Of a DNA stretch of 64,000 bases, positions 44,036 to 51,193 are shown piece by piece. The stretch is from Streptomyces sp. ITFR-16 (GTDB taxonomy: Bacteria; Actinomycetota; Actinomycetes; Streptomycetales; Streptomycetaceae): the NCBI RefSeq assembly GCF_031844705.1, contig NZ_CP134609.1, positions 7,812,001 to 7,876,000 of the forward strand, written 5' to 3'. The notes below the pieces were generated by a model. That model saw only the letters and a program-made list of their open reading frames with translations, made no database searches and was not told where the DNA came from. Every line of letters starts with the position of its first letter. Within the stretch, counting starts at the first letter, position 1. Made by a program: the position numbers and the translations under genes.

Positions 44036-44902
44036 GTGGTCTACACGCGATCCAACCAGCGGTCCCTGACCAAGGCGCAGAAGCGGCGGTTCGTGGATGC
44101 CGTGCTGACGCTCAAGCGCAAGGGCCGCTACGACGAGTTCGTGCGCACGCACATCGAGTTCTACCAGGGCGACGGCGACAGCGGTCTGCGGGTGGCGCAC
44201 ATGGCTCCGTCGTTCTTTCCCTGGCACCGTAAGTTTCTGCTCGAGTTCGAGCAGGCCCTCCAGCAGGTGGATCCGGCGGTGTCGGTTCCGTACTGGGACT
44301 GGACGGTGGACCGTACGCCGGCCGCGTCCCTGTGGGGGGAGGACTTCCTGGGCGGCGACGGTCAGGGCTCCGACCGGAAGGTGACGACGGGGCCGTTCGC
44401 GCGCCGCAACGGCACGTGGATCGTCAAGGAGACGGTCACGGACGGCGACTACCTCATGCGGGAGCTCGGCCGGCCCAGGGCTCCGATCGACCTGCCCAGC
44501 AAGGCCGAGCTCGCCGATGCCCTGGACGAGCCCGTCTACGACGCCGAGCCCTGGAACTCCCTGGCCTCGGCGGGTCTGCGGAACAAACTGGAGGGCTGGC
44601 CCGTGCGCCGCGGCGATCCGACCTGGTCCAACCACAATCGCGTGCACCGGTGGGTGGGCGGCCAGATGCTGGGCGGTGGTTCGGTCAACGACCCCGTCTT
44701 CTGGCTGCACCATGCCTTCGTGGACCTGTGCTGGACCCGGTGGAGCAGGAGCCATCCCAAGGCAGCGGCCTACCTCCCGGCCGAGCAGCCCGCGCTCGGC
44801 CGCCCGGGGCGTGGCCGGGTGATCGCCGCCGGGCAGAGGATGCCGCCCTGGAACACCCCGGTGCGGGACATGCTCGGCCCTATGCCCTACCGCTACGAGT
44901 GA
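44036..44902 (+). CDS. melC2: Tyrosinase MelC2
   Basis: 288-residue type 3 copper enzyme that oxidises monophenols to o-quinones. Copper A ligands are His39, His55 and His64 ('THIEFY', 'VAHMAPSFFPWHRKF'); copper B ligands His200, His204 and His226 ('WSNHNRVHRW', 'FWLHHAFVD'). No signal peptide, so export should depend on MelC1. Slightly longer than the classical 273-residue MelC2. Ends just before a strong hairpin shared with the convergent chaplin gene. Confidence 0.93.
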   Translation: MVYTRSNQRSLTKAQKRRFVDAVLTLKRKGRYDEFVRTHIEFYQGDGDSGLRVAHMAPSFFPWHRKFLLEFEQALQQVDPAVSVPYWDWTVDRTPAASLWGEDFLGGDGQGSDRKVTTGPFARRNGTWIVKETVTDGDYLMRELGRPRAPIDLPSKAELADALDEPVYDAEPWNSLASAGLRNKLEGWPVRRGDPTWSNHNRVHRWVGGQMLGGGSVNDPVFWLHHAFVDLCWTRWSRSHPKAAAYLPAEQPALGRPGRGRVIAAGQRMPPWNTPVRDMLGPMPYRYE

Positions 44903-44917
44903 TCGCCCGGGAACGCG

Positions 44918-44951
44918 CGCGGGCCCCGGCACCGAGGTGCCGGGGCCCGCG
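44918..44951. terminator. Bidirectional hairpin terminator
   Basis: Perfect 16-bp stem (44918-44933 with 44936-44951) and two-base loop between melC2 and the chaplin gene. Confidence 0.8.
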
Positions 44952-45011
44952 TCAGCGACAAGCCCGGGGGCGAGGATCCGCCGGCAGGTCCGCTGGGCGG
45001 TCCTGAAAAGG

Positions 45012-45425
45012 TCAGCCGCCGTAACCGTCGTCGCCGTAGCCACCGTCGCCGTGACCGTAGCCACCGTCGTCGTCGCCGTAGCCACCGTCGCCGTGACCGT
45101 AGCCACCGTCGTCGTCGCCGTAGCCACCGTCGCCGTGACCGTAGCCACCGTCGTCGTCGCCGTAGCCACCGTCGTCACTGTCGTGGCCGCCGTTGGCGCA
45201 CTGGTTGCCGAAGGCCGGGTTCAGCAGGCCCACGACGTTCACGGTGTTGCCACAGACGTTGACCGGGACGTGAATCGGGACCTGGAGCAGGTTGCCCGAC
45301 AGGACGCCAGGCGACGCAATGGCCGCCCCCTGAGCGCCGGAGTCAGCCATGGCCAGTCCGGCGCCGCTGAGCACCACAGCACCCGTGCCGAGTGCGACAG
45401 CGGCTGCCTTCGCGATGCGAGACAT
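45012..45425 (-). CDS. Short chaplin with a Gly/Tyr/Asp/His repeat tail
   Basis: 137-residue secreted protein. Signal peptide (1-27, 'VALGTGAVVLSGAGLAMA'), then one chaplin domain with the two conserved Cys ('SPGVLSGNLLQVPIHVPVNVCG', 'LLNPAFGNQCANG'). Unlike usual short chaplins, which end here, it continues with a 50-residue tail alternating GGYGDDD and GGYGHGD, carrying eight tyrosines. ATG at 45425 has AAGGAG. Chaplins assemble into amyloid-like surface films on aerial hyphae. The neighbouring tyrosinase could act on the tail (hypothesis). Confidence 0.9.
   Translation of the reverse strand: MSRIAKAAAVALGTGAVVLSGAGLAMADSGAQGAAIASPGVLSGNLLQVPIHVPVNVCGNTVNVVGLLNPAFGNQCANGGHDSDDGGYGDDDGGYGHGDGGYGDDDGGYGHGDGGYGDDDGGYGHGDGGYGDDGYGG
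45045..45170. repeat. 42-bp tandem repeat, three copies, within the chaplin gene
   Basis: Three consecutive 42-bp units (45045-45086, 45087-45128, 45129-45170), each encoding 14 residues made of two 7-residue variants, with partial units on both sides. Prone to length change in frame. Confidence 0.85.
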
Positions 45426-45791
45426 CACGTTCTCCTTCTGCTTGGCAGATGCGGCCGCGTGGTCGCAGCCGCCAGTCTGTTCAACGGGCGCGAACACGGC
45501 CGGTAACGCCTCATACGGGGGATATCCAGTGAAAAGGTGAGTAACTATCTGACCGTGGAGCTCTCGTCGCTCGCCCGATCGGCTGGCGCGGGTACATAGG
45601 CCGCCTGCCACCGTCGCCACGACGACGGTCCTCCTCCTCCCGCGCCGCCAGCCGCGCAGGACGGTGAGTTCGGCCGGCTCCCGCCGGTGCGAAGGGCTGC
45701 TGACCGGACAAGAACCCGCGACCGTCACCACCTCGCTGACGGCCGCCCAACGTCGGCCCGGCGCGGTTCCCCGAGGAAGCCGCGCTCGTAC

Positions 45792-45937
45792 CTACGGGGC
45801 ACTCTCGTACTTGACGACGGTGTCCGGGCAGTCTCCGACGAGCTCGATGAGCGGCCTTCTCCTTACTGTTCGCGGTGAGCTTCCAGGGCAGCTTCGTCGC
45901 GGTCCGGTCAGCGGTGTAGGTGCACTTCGCGGACGCG
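45792..45937 (-). pseudogene. C-terminal remnant of a secreted protein, frameshifted
   Basis: Minus-strand frame reads 'AKCTYTADRTATKLPWKLT' then 'ANSKEKAA'; one extra base near 45850 shifts it, after which it continues as 'IELVGDCPDTVVKYESAP' and stops at 45792. The joined sequence looks like the end of a small secreted protein with a disulfide. No start or signal remains. Nothing else is supported in 45426-46081. Confidence 0.4.
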
Positions 45938-46081
45938 GCCGACGTCAGCCACCGCGCCGAGGCCTTGCCACGAAGGGGGGCGGACCGCTCACAGCTCCGC
46001 CGAAACGTGTGGTGTGTGAACCCGGGGGCTACAGGCCCCTCGCCCACGGGGCTGCGACCGAACCGTCGCCGTTGCGCCCCT

Positions 46082-46590
46082 CCGTCCTATACCGTGTCCA
46101 AGGAGGCTGGCGGCCTGGTGGCCTCGGGCGTGTACCAGACCCTTGGGCTTTCCCTGTGCGTGACGCGCAGCAGCAACTACGGGCCCTACCAGTACCCCGA
46201 GAAGATCATTCCTCTCTTCGTCACCCGGCTCCTGCGCGGACTGCCTGTCACCCTCCACGGCTGCGGCCGGCATGTGCGCAACCGGCTGCACGTCGAGGAC
46301 ATCGTCGCTGGGGTCGAATCGGTGCTGCGGCATGACACGCTCGGGGAGGTCCACAACCTCGGTGGTGGCGCCGACCTGTCGAGCAAGGAGCTGACCGAGC
46401 ACCTGCGCAGCCTGTGTGGCGCGACATGGGACGCGGTCACGTACATTCCCGACCGCCCGGCGAACGACGTCCGCTACTCGATCGACTGGACCGAAGCCCA
46501 CGATGTGGGCTTCTCCTGCGCTCCACTCACGACCTGCCGCCGCCCATACCGAGGGCATCGTCGACGCACTCGCCGAGGCCCTGACTGAAG
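46082..46590 (+). pseudogene. Remnant of dTDP-glucose 4,6-dehydratase (RmlB-like)
   Basis: Frame beginning near 46082 encodes the C-terminal two thirds of an extended SDR: catalytic 'YTVSK' (YxxxK), 'TRSSNYGPYQYPEKIIPLFV', 'RLHVEDIVAGVESVL' and 'EVHNLGGGADLSSKELTE', all typical of RmlB. The N-terminal NAD-binding glycine motif is absent and the frame is lost after about 46530, where another frame continues 'TEGIVDALAEALTE'. An IS is inserted at the 3' end. Confidence 0.75.
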
Positions 46591-46596
46591 TGCTTA

Positions 46597-47455
46597 GAAG
46601 TCATCTCATTTGGTGAGTCTGCGGTAGCAGATGAGGGTGCAGGCGATGCTGCTGAAGGCGAGGAAGTGGTCGGCTTTGCGTTCGTAGCGTCGGTGGAGAC
46701 GGCGGCAGCCGGCGAGCCAGGCCATGGTGCGTTCCACGGTCCAGCGGTTGCGGCCCAGCCGTTGCGAGGGCTCGACTCCCTTGCGGGCGATGCGGTGGGT
46801 GATGCCCCGTTCGCGTAACCATCGCCGCAGGCGGGCGTAATCGTATCCCTTGTCGGCGTGGAGTTTGCCGGGCTTGCGCCGTCGCCGGCCGCGGCGCGAG
46901 CGGACCGGCGGGATGCCCTTCATGAGGGGGATCAGGGCCTGGCTGTCGTGGAGGTTGGCCCCGGAGATGCCGACGGATATGGGCAGACCCGACCGTTCCG
47001 TGATCAGGTGGATCTTCGAGCCGTACTTGCCCCGGTCGACAGGATTCGGACCTGTCAGGTCCCCCCCTTTTCACAGCCCTCATGTTCACCAAGTCGATCG
47101 CGCACCGCAACCAGTCCAGCTCACCGCGGGCACCGAGTTCGTCGAGGACCAGACGGCGGAGCCTGGCCCACACCCTGGCCTTCGACCACTCCGAGAACCG
47201 CCGGTGGGCAGTCGCTCCCGACGGGCCGAACGACGCCGAAGGCAGCTGCTGCCAGGTACAACCCGACGTGACCACGAACACGATCGCGGCCAGCACCTCC
47301 CGGTCACCGCGCCGACGCCGACCACCACCCTGCGCCCACGACGGCACCTCCGGCACCACCCGCTGGAACAACTCCCACAACTCGTCCGGCACCAAACACT
47401 CAACGATCCCCACCATGACTCACAGAAAACCGAGTCACCCAAATGAGATGACTTC
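46597..47455. mobile_element. IS5-family (IS427-type) insertion sequence
   Basis: 859-bp element bounded by perfect 17-bp inverted repeats (46597-46613 and 47439-47455, GAAGTCATCTCATTTGG). It carries a two-frame transposase joined by a slippery run and abuts the RmlB remnant. Confidence 0.83.
46606..47416 (-). CDS. IS5-family transposase made by -1 frameshifting
   Basis: First frame starts at ATG 47416 ('VPEVPSWAQGGGRRR', helix-turn-helix with 'WQQLPSASFGPSGATAHRRF') and reaches the run AAAAGGGGGGG (47071-47061). A -1 slip there continues as 'DLTGPNPVDRGKYGSKIHLI', with the remaining DDE domain ('LHADKGYDY', 'WTVERTMAWLAG') ending at 46606. This arrangement is typical of IS427-group elements and need not be a defect. 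Without slippage the first frame reads into low-complexity sequence. Confidence 0.75.
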
Positions 47456-47565
47456 ATACTGGGACCGGACGCCTGATGCTGGGACGCGTGGTTCCGTCGA
47501 CTCCATGGGGATCGTCTCCAGCCCGTATGGGCTGCGGAAGAAGCCCTGGGTGGAGCAGCAGTCGG

Positions 47566-48075
47566 TCAGCGCCTCTCGTACATGATGTACCTGCGCACTG
47601 TAGCGGCGGCTTGGCTGAACCGCGTGTAGCTCCCATCAAGTTCGCTCGGTGGTGACACGACCTGCCCCCAGAGACTGCCAAGCAGCCTTCTCACCACAGC
47701 CGGATCGATCACGGGGCAGAACCCGTTGCTCTCCAGGATCTGACGCTGAGCGGTATTGTCTGGCCGGACCTCGCTGACCTGATAGGCGTATCTGGCCAAT
47801 GTTGCCCGGACGATCGCGTTCCCCAGACCGCGTGACCTGTGCTCTGGGTCGACGACGGTCGCTGCCCGTCGGCCATCGCTCCGGATGTACAAGGAGCCAA
47901 CAGGATACAAGCCATCCGGGGGCCCCGTCAGAACCAGGAGAAGTTCGTAGTCCTGTCTGTAGACCCTGTCCAAATGGACTTCATCCGCGTGGCTGAACTG
48001 CCCATACGACCGCCGCAGTAGGCCTAGCCTCGAATTTTTCGTGACGGTCCACCGACCCCGTCGGTGGACCGTCAC
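47566..48075 (-). CDS. GNAT-type acetyltransferase-like protein, start uncertain
   Basis: Frame of up to 169 residues with the acetyl-CoA motif 'VVDPEHRSRGLGNAIVRATLA' and 'DNTAQRQILESNGFCPV', typical of GNAT N-acetyltransferases. The only conventional start (GTG 48075) falls inside a long hairpin, and the region before the motif is shorter than in usual GNAT domains, so the N-terminus may have been lost. Substrate unknown. Confidence 0.5.
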   Translation of the reverse strand: MTVHRRGRWTVTKNSRLGLLRRSYGQFSHADEVHLDRVYRQDYELLLVLTGPPDGLYPVGSLYIRSDGRRAATVVDPEHRSRGLGNAIVRATLARYAYQVSEVRPDNTAQRQILESNGFCPVIDPAVVRRLLGSLWGQVVSPPSELDGSYTRFSQAAATVRRYIMYERR

Positions 48076-48087
48076 GAAAATTCGAGG
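48028..48087. repeat. 28-bp inverted repeat (long hairpin)
   Basis: Arms 48028-48056 and 48060-48087 pair over 28 bp with one bulged T and a CCC loop. It spans the start of the GNAT-like frame. Much longer than the window's terminators; may be a recombination scar, mobile-element end or strong terminator. Confidence 0.75.
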
Positions 48088-48520
48088 TTAACGACAGCTC
48101 CAGCGGTACGGAGGGCGCCCGGACCGTGGTCCTGGGCTCCGACCAGTCCGCCTCAAGGGCGGCGACTTCGTTGCGTCCGGCGGCTGCTGCACCCCGTCGG
48201 AGACGGTCTACGACCTGACGAACGTGCCCTGCCCGGAATTGCGGTGGGGACTTTCCGGAGATCCGGCTCGCACGCGGCGGCCTCCGCTTTTTCCTGATGC
48301 CGTCCCTCGACGTCGGCGCGATGACGTCGGTCCACAGTGAGGCCGACGCCTTACGAGCACCGAGCGCCACCGGCCGGACGCGAGACGCCGGGGGCACCGG
48401 CGGGCCCGGCGGCTGTACCGTGCTTTGCGAAAGTCTTGGCAGCCGTTGTTGCGTTCGTGGGCGCGGGATCGCAGGTATGGGCGACCGGCGATCCCGCGCT
48501 GGCTGGCCCGCTCTTCGTGC
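48088..48520. other. Stretch without a supported gene
   Basis: No intact gene. A plus frame near 48150-48250 reads 'GGDFVASGGCCTPSETVYDL', which has coding-like composition but no start, and may be a gene remnant. Confidence 0.35.
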
Positions 48521-49045
48521 CTAGTTGCAGGAAGCGGGTACGACGTTGAGGTTGTAGGTGTGCCGGGCCTTTGCGTATCCGTCTGTCTTGGTAGATCCCA
48601 GGAGGGTATTGGTGAACTGGACGGTGAGGTAGTTCTGGAGCCGCCACTGCCCCGGTTCGCAGGGGAACGATTCGCCGATGACTGCCGTGCCGGTCAAGTC
48701 GTGGGTGTAGGTGCCCCGGTAGAGCTGGCCGCTGGGGGAGGTGAGCTTGTAGGTTCCCGCGATGTTGCAGTCTCTGGTGTACCAGTCCTGGCTGCTGGGG
48801 CCGGTCCGGATCTTGCAGGAGTCGATCGCCTGGCTGGGAGCGATCTCGGTCGTGCCGGCCGCGTCCTCGGCGATCAGGCAGCCACGTGAGGCGACTTCAA
48901 GCCGCTTGTCCCCGTCGTAGTCCCAGGAACTTGCGGAGCAGGCAGCGGTCTTAGCTGCGGGGCCCGCAGCCTGGGCCGGGGCGGTAAAGGGGGCAACGGA
49001 GAGCAGGCCGGCGAGAACGGCGGTACTGAAGTATCGGGTTTGCAT
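48521..49045 (-). CDS. Small secreted protein of unknown function
   Basis: 174-residue exported protein: Sec signal ('STAVLAGLLSVAPFTAPAQA', cleavage near residue 26), then a mature domain with six cysteines and many polar residues ('WDYDGDKRLEVASRGCLIAED', 'YLTVQFTNTLLG', C-terminal 'VPASC' plus Asn). The cysteines suggest three disulfides. ATG 49045 is taken as start; ATG 49072 would add nine residues. No ribosome site is clear for either. No family recognised. Confidence 0.7.
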   Translation of the reverse strand: MQTRYFSTAVLAGLLSVAPFTAPAQAAGPAAKTAACSASSWDYDGDKRLEVASRGCLIAEDAAGTTEIAPSQAIDSCKIRTGPSSQDWYTRDCNIAGTYKLTSPSGQLYRGTYTHDLTGTAVIGESFPCEPGQWRLQNYLTVQFTNTLLGSTKTDGYAKARHTYNLNVVPASCN

Positions 49046-49227
49046 GGGTATTTCGTACAGCAAGGCGGTCATGGGGAGTGGCGAGGATTCACTCGTCCGC
49101 ATGACCCGATCGTGATCTTCACCCGAAGGTGTCATCGCTGAGTGCTCTGGCCGCAAGTTGGTGCAGGGCTTACGGCTGAAGCAAGCAGCGCTGAGGGGGG
49201 GCCTTGACCCCGAATTCTGGACACGGG

Positions 49228-50129
49228 TTATGCGGCTTGTGCCAGCGTAGTTGGTGTGTGGCGGAGGGCGTTTTCGAAGGTGATCGGTGGTCGTTGTCCG
49301 AGGCGGGAGTGTCGGCGTCGGGTGTTGTAGCGGTGGAGCCATCGGAAGGCGTCGAGTCGGGCCTCGCGCTCGGTCGGCCAGCTCTTTCGTCCTTGCAGGG
49401 TCTCGCGTTTGAAGGTCGCGTTGAAGGACTCGGCGAGTGCGTTGTCCGCGCTGGACCCGACCGCGCTCATACTTCGCCGCACCCCTGCTGACCTGCAGGC
49501 TTCGGCGAAACTCCTGCTCGTGTACTGGGCTCCGTGGTCGGTGTGCATGATCGATCCGGCAAGGCTGCCGCGGGTGCGGATCGCCGCGGCCAGGGCGTCG
49601 GTGACGAGATCCGCGCGCATGTGGTCGGCGATCGCCCAGCCGACGAGACGGCGCGATGCGAGGTCGATGACGGTCGCCAGGTAGCAGAACTTCCCGCCGG
49701 CGACGGGCAGGTAGGTGATGTCACCGACGTACTTCGTGTTCGGCTTGTCCGCGGTGAAGTCGCGGCCGATCAGGTCCGGGGCCTTGGCCGCGGCCGGGTC
49801 AGAGACGGTGGTGCGGTGCCGGCGCCGCAACCGGATCCCTGGATCCCGGACGCCCGCATGATCCTGGCGACGCGCTTGTGGTTGACCGCGACACCGTTCT
49901 CCTCGCGGAGCTCGGCGGTGATCCTCGGGGCTCCGTAGGTGCCGTCCGATTCCTGGTGCACCGCCCGTATCCGGGCTGCCAGGCGGGCGTCGGCCACCTG
50001 CCGGGCGGCCCGGTCAGCGGCTGTCCGTTGCCAGTAGTAGAAGCTCGAGCGGCTGACGCCGAGGATCCTGCAGAGCCGCTTCACGCCGTGACGGCGCTGG
50101 AGGTCGGCGACACACTGGAAGCGGTTCAC
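49228..50129 (-). pseudogene. IS3 orfB transposase with an internal frameshift
   Basis: ATG 50129 overlaps the orfA stop. The N-terminal part ('RLCRILGVSRSSFYYWQR', 'YGAPRITAELREENGVAVNHKRVARIM') is followed near 49837 by a one-base loss; the other frame resumes with 'IRLRRRHRTTVSDPA' and carries the DDE core 'VGDITYLPVAGGKF', 'HTDHGAQYTS' and 'ALAESFNATFKRE' to 49228. This break is inside orfB, not at the orfA/orfB junction where IS3 elements normally slip, so it is probably inactivating. Confidence 0.78.
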
Positions 50130-50431
50130 CAGCGCGTCTCCCCGGCGAAATACTTCGCCGCCTTCCGCAGGATCTCCCGTTCCTCCTCCAGCTCGCGGAC
50201 CTTCTTTCGCAAGGCGGCGTTCTCCGCCTCCAGCGGTACCGGCGGCTGGGCCGGTTCTTGCGTCCGTCGTCCTCGGGGACGGCTCACCCCGGCTGCCCTC
50301 ACCCAGTTCCGCAGGGTCTCCGGGTTGATCCCCAGATCGGCCGCGACCGACCTGATCGTCGCTTCCGGCCGCGACTCGTACAGCGCGACCGCGTCCGCCT
50401 TGAACTCCGGCGGGTAGTTCTTCATGACCAC
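50126..50431 (-). CDS. IS3-family orfA (helix-turn-helix protein)
   Basis: 101-residue DNA-binding subunit with a helix-turn-helix ('EFKADAVALYESRPEATIRSVAADLGINPETLRNWVR') and a leucine-zipper-like helix ('EAENAALRKKVRELEEEREILRKAAKYF'), the classical orfA layout. ATG 50431 or 50425 are both possible. Confidence 0.88.
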   Translation of the reverse strand: MVMKNYPPEFKADAVALYESRPEATIRSVAADLGINPETLRNWVRAAGVSRPRGRRTQEPAQPPVPLEAENAALRKKVRELEEEREILRKAAKYFAGETRW

Positions 50432-50713
50432 GAGATGTCCGTTCTCAGATCCTCAGGATCCAGTGTCTCGTGTGTCCAGGATCAGGGGTCAAGGCCCGGG
50501 CATCCCGGCGGGGCCGGGCTGAAGAGAGTGCGATCGAGGGTGAGGTGGTGGGTGGGCTGCCGGGCCAAGTGAGGGGCTGCCGGTTCCTGCAACACGACAG
50601 GTACATCGGACTCCACGACTTGAAGTCCTCAGGCCGGCTGGCTTGAGAGCGTCTGTGTCCCCTGGCGGGTGGTCCTGCGTGACCGGAGCCTGTTCGGGGA
50701 GGTTGATTTCGTC

Positions 50714-51007
50714 ATGAAGCACGCTTTCGCCCTTGGTCTTGTTCTCGCGGCCGTGTTGACGCCCTCGGGCGCTCTTGCCGCGGATGCTCCGCCCCGTGCT
50801 CTCACCGGGTCGGCGGCGCCCAGCTGCCCCGTCACGGAGGTAGATGATCAGGTTGCCGAGCTCCTTGCCGACCCGGAGGAGCCGGCGGCCTATTACATCT
50901 GCTCCAACGGGGTTCCGCATCGTTTTGTGTGCCCGGAGGGCACGCTGTTCTCGGTGGCCGACCAGGTGTGCGACTGGGAGTGGAACGTCCAGCGCAAGAA
51001 CAACTGA
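50714..51007 (+). CDS. Secreted chitin-binding (CBM14/peritrophin-A-like) small protein
   Basis: 97-residue exported protein: signal peptide ('FALGLVLAAVLTPSGALA', cleavage near residue 23) and one small Cys-rich domain with the peritrophin pattern 'AAYYICSNGVPHRFVCPEGTLFS' and 'QVCDWEWNV'. Only four cysteines are present in the mature part where full CBM14 has six, so one disulfide is missing. CBM14 domains bind chitin and are mainly known from animals. ATG 50714 has GGGGAGG about 10 bases upstream. Stands alone between an IS3 element and an acyl-CoA-ligase gene. Confidence 0.75.
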   Translation: MKHAFALGLVLAAVLTPSGALAADAPPRALTGSAAPSCPVTEVDDQVAELLADPEEPAAYYICSNGVPHRFVCPEGTLFSVADQVCDWEWNVQRKNN

Positions 51008-51120
51008 GCCCGACCCTCTCCCGCGCCATGGCTTCGGCTCCCGGCCGCAGGGCCGGGCCGGTGCGCAAAGAGGTACGGGCAGAGGGCAGGGACAGGGGGT
51101 GAGGGTACCTGGGGTGACGC

Positions 51121-51154
51121 TTCACCGCCGGTGTCGTTTCACCGCCGGTGTCGT
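51121..51154. repeat. 17-bp tandem repeat with internal dyads before the ligase gene
   Basis: Two exact copies of a 17-bp unit (51121-51137 and 51138-51154), each containing the 11-bp dyad CACCG-C-CGGTG. About 40 bases upstream of the ligase start; likely paired operator sites. Confidence 0.6.
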
Positions 51155-51193
51155 TGGGCGGGGTGACCGCGTCTGCTGCTGAACGGAGTTCCC

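Larger units (their letters stand above)
49205..50491. mobile_element. IS3-family insertion sequence
   Basis: 1287-bp element with imperfect inverted ends (49205-49224 TGACCCC...TGGACAC and 50472-50491), matching at about 16 of 20 positions. It contains orfA and a frameshifted orfB on the minus strand. Confidence 0.75.

Noticed and set aside
45045..45170. Regular repeats that might suggest a CRISPR array
   Set aside because: Units are contiguous with no unique spacers and encode an in-frame peptide repeat of the chaplin.
47061..47071. Frameshift in the IS transposase taken as a mutation
   Set aside because: The A4G7 run with a -1 continuation is the known programmed slip of IS427-type elements, so the gene is kept as functional.
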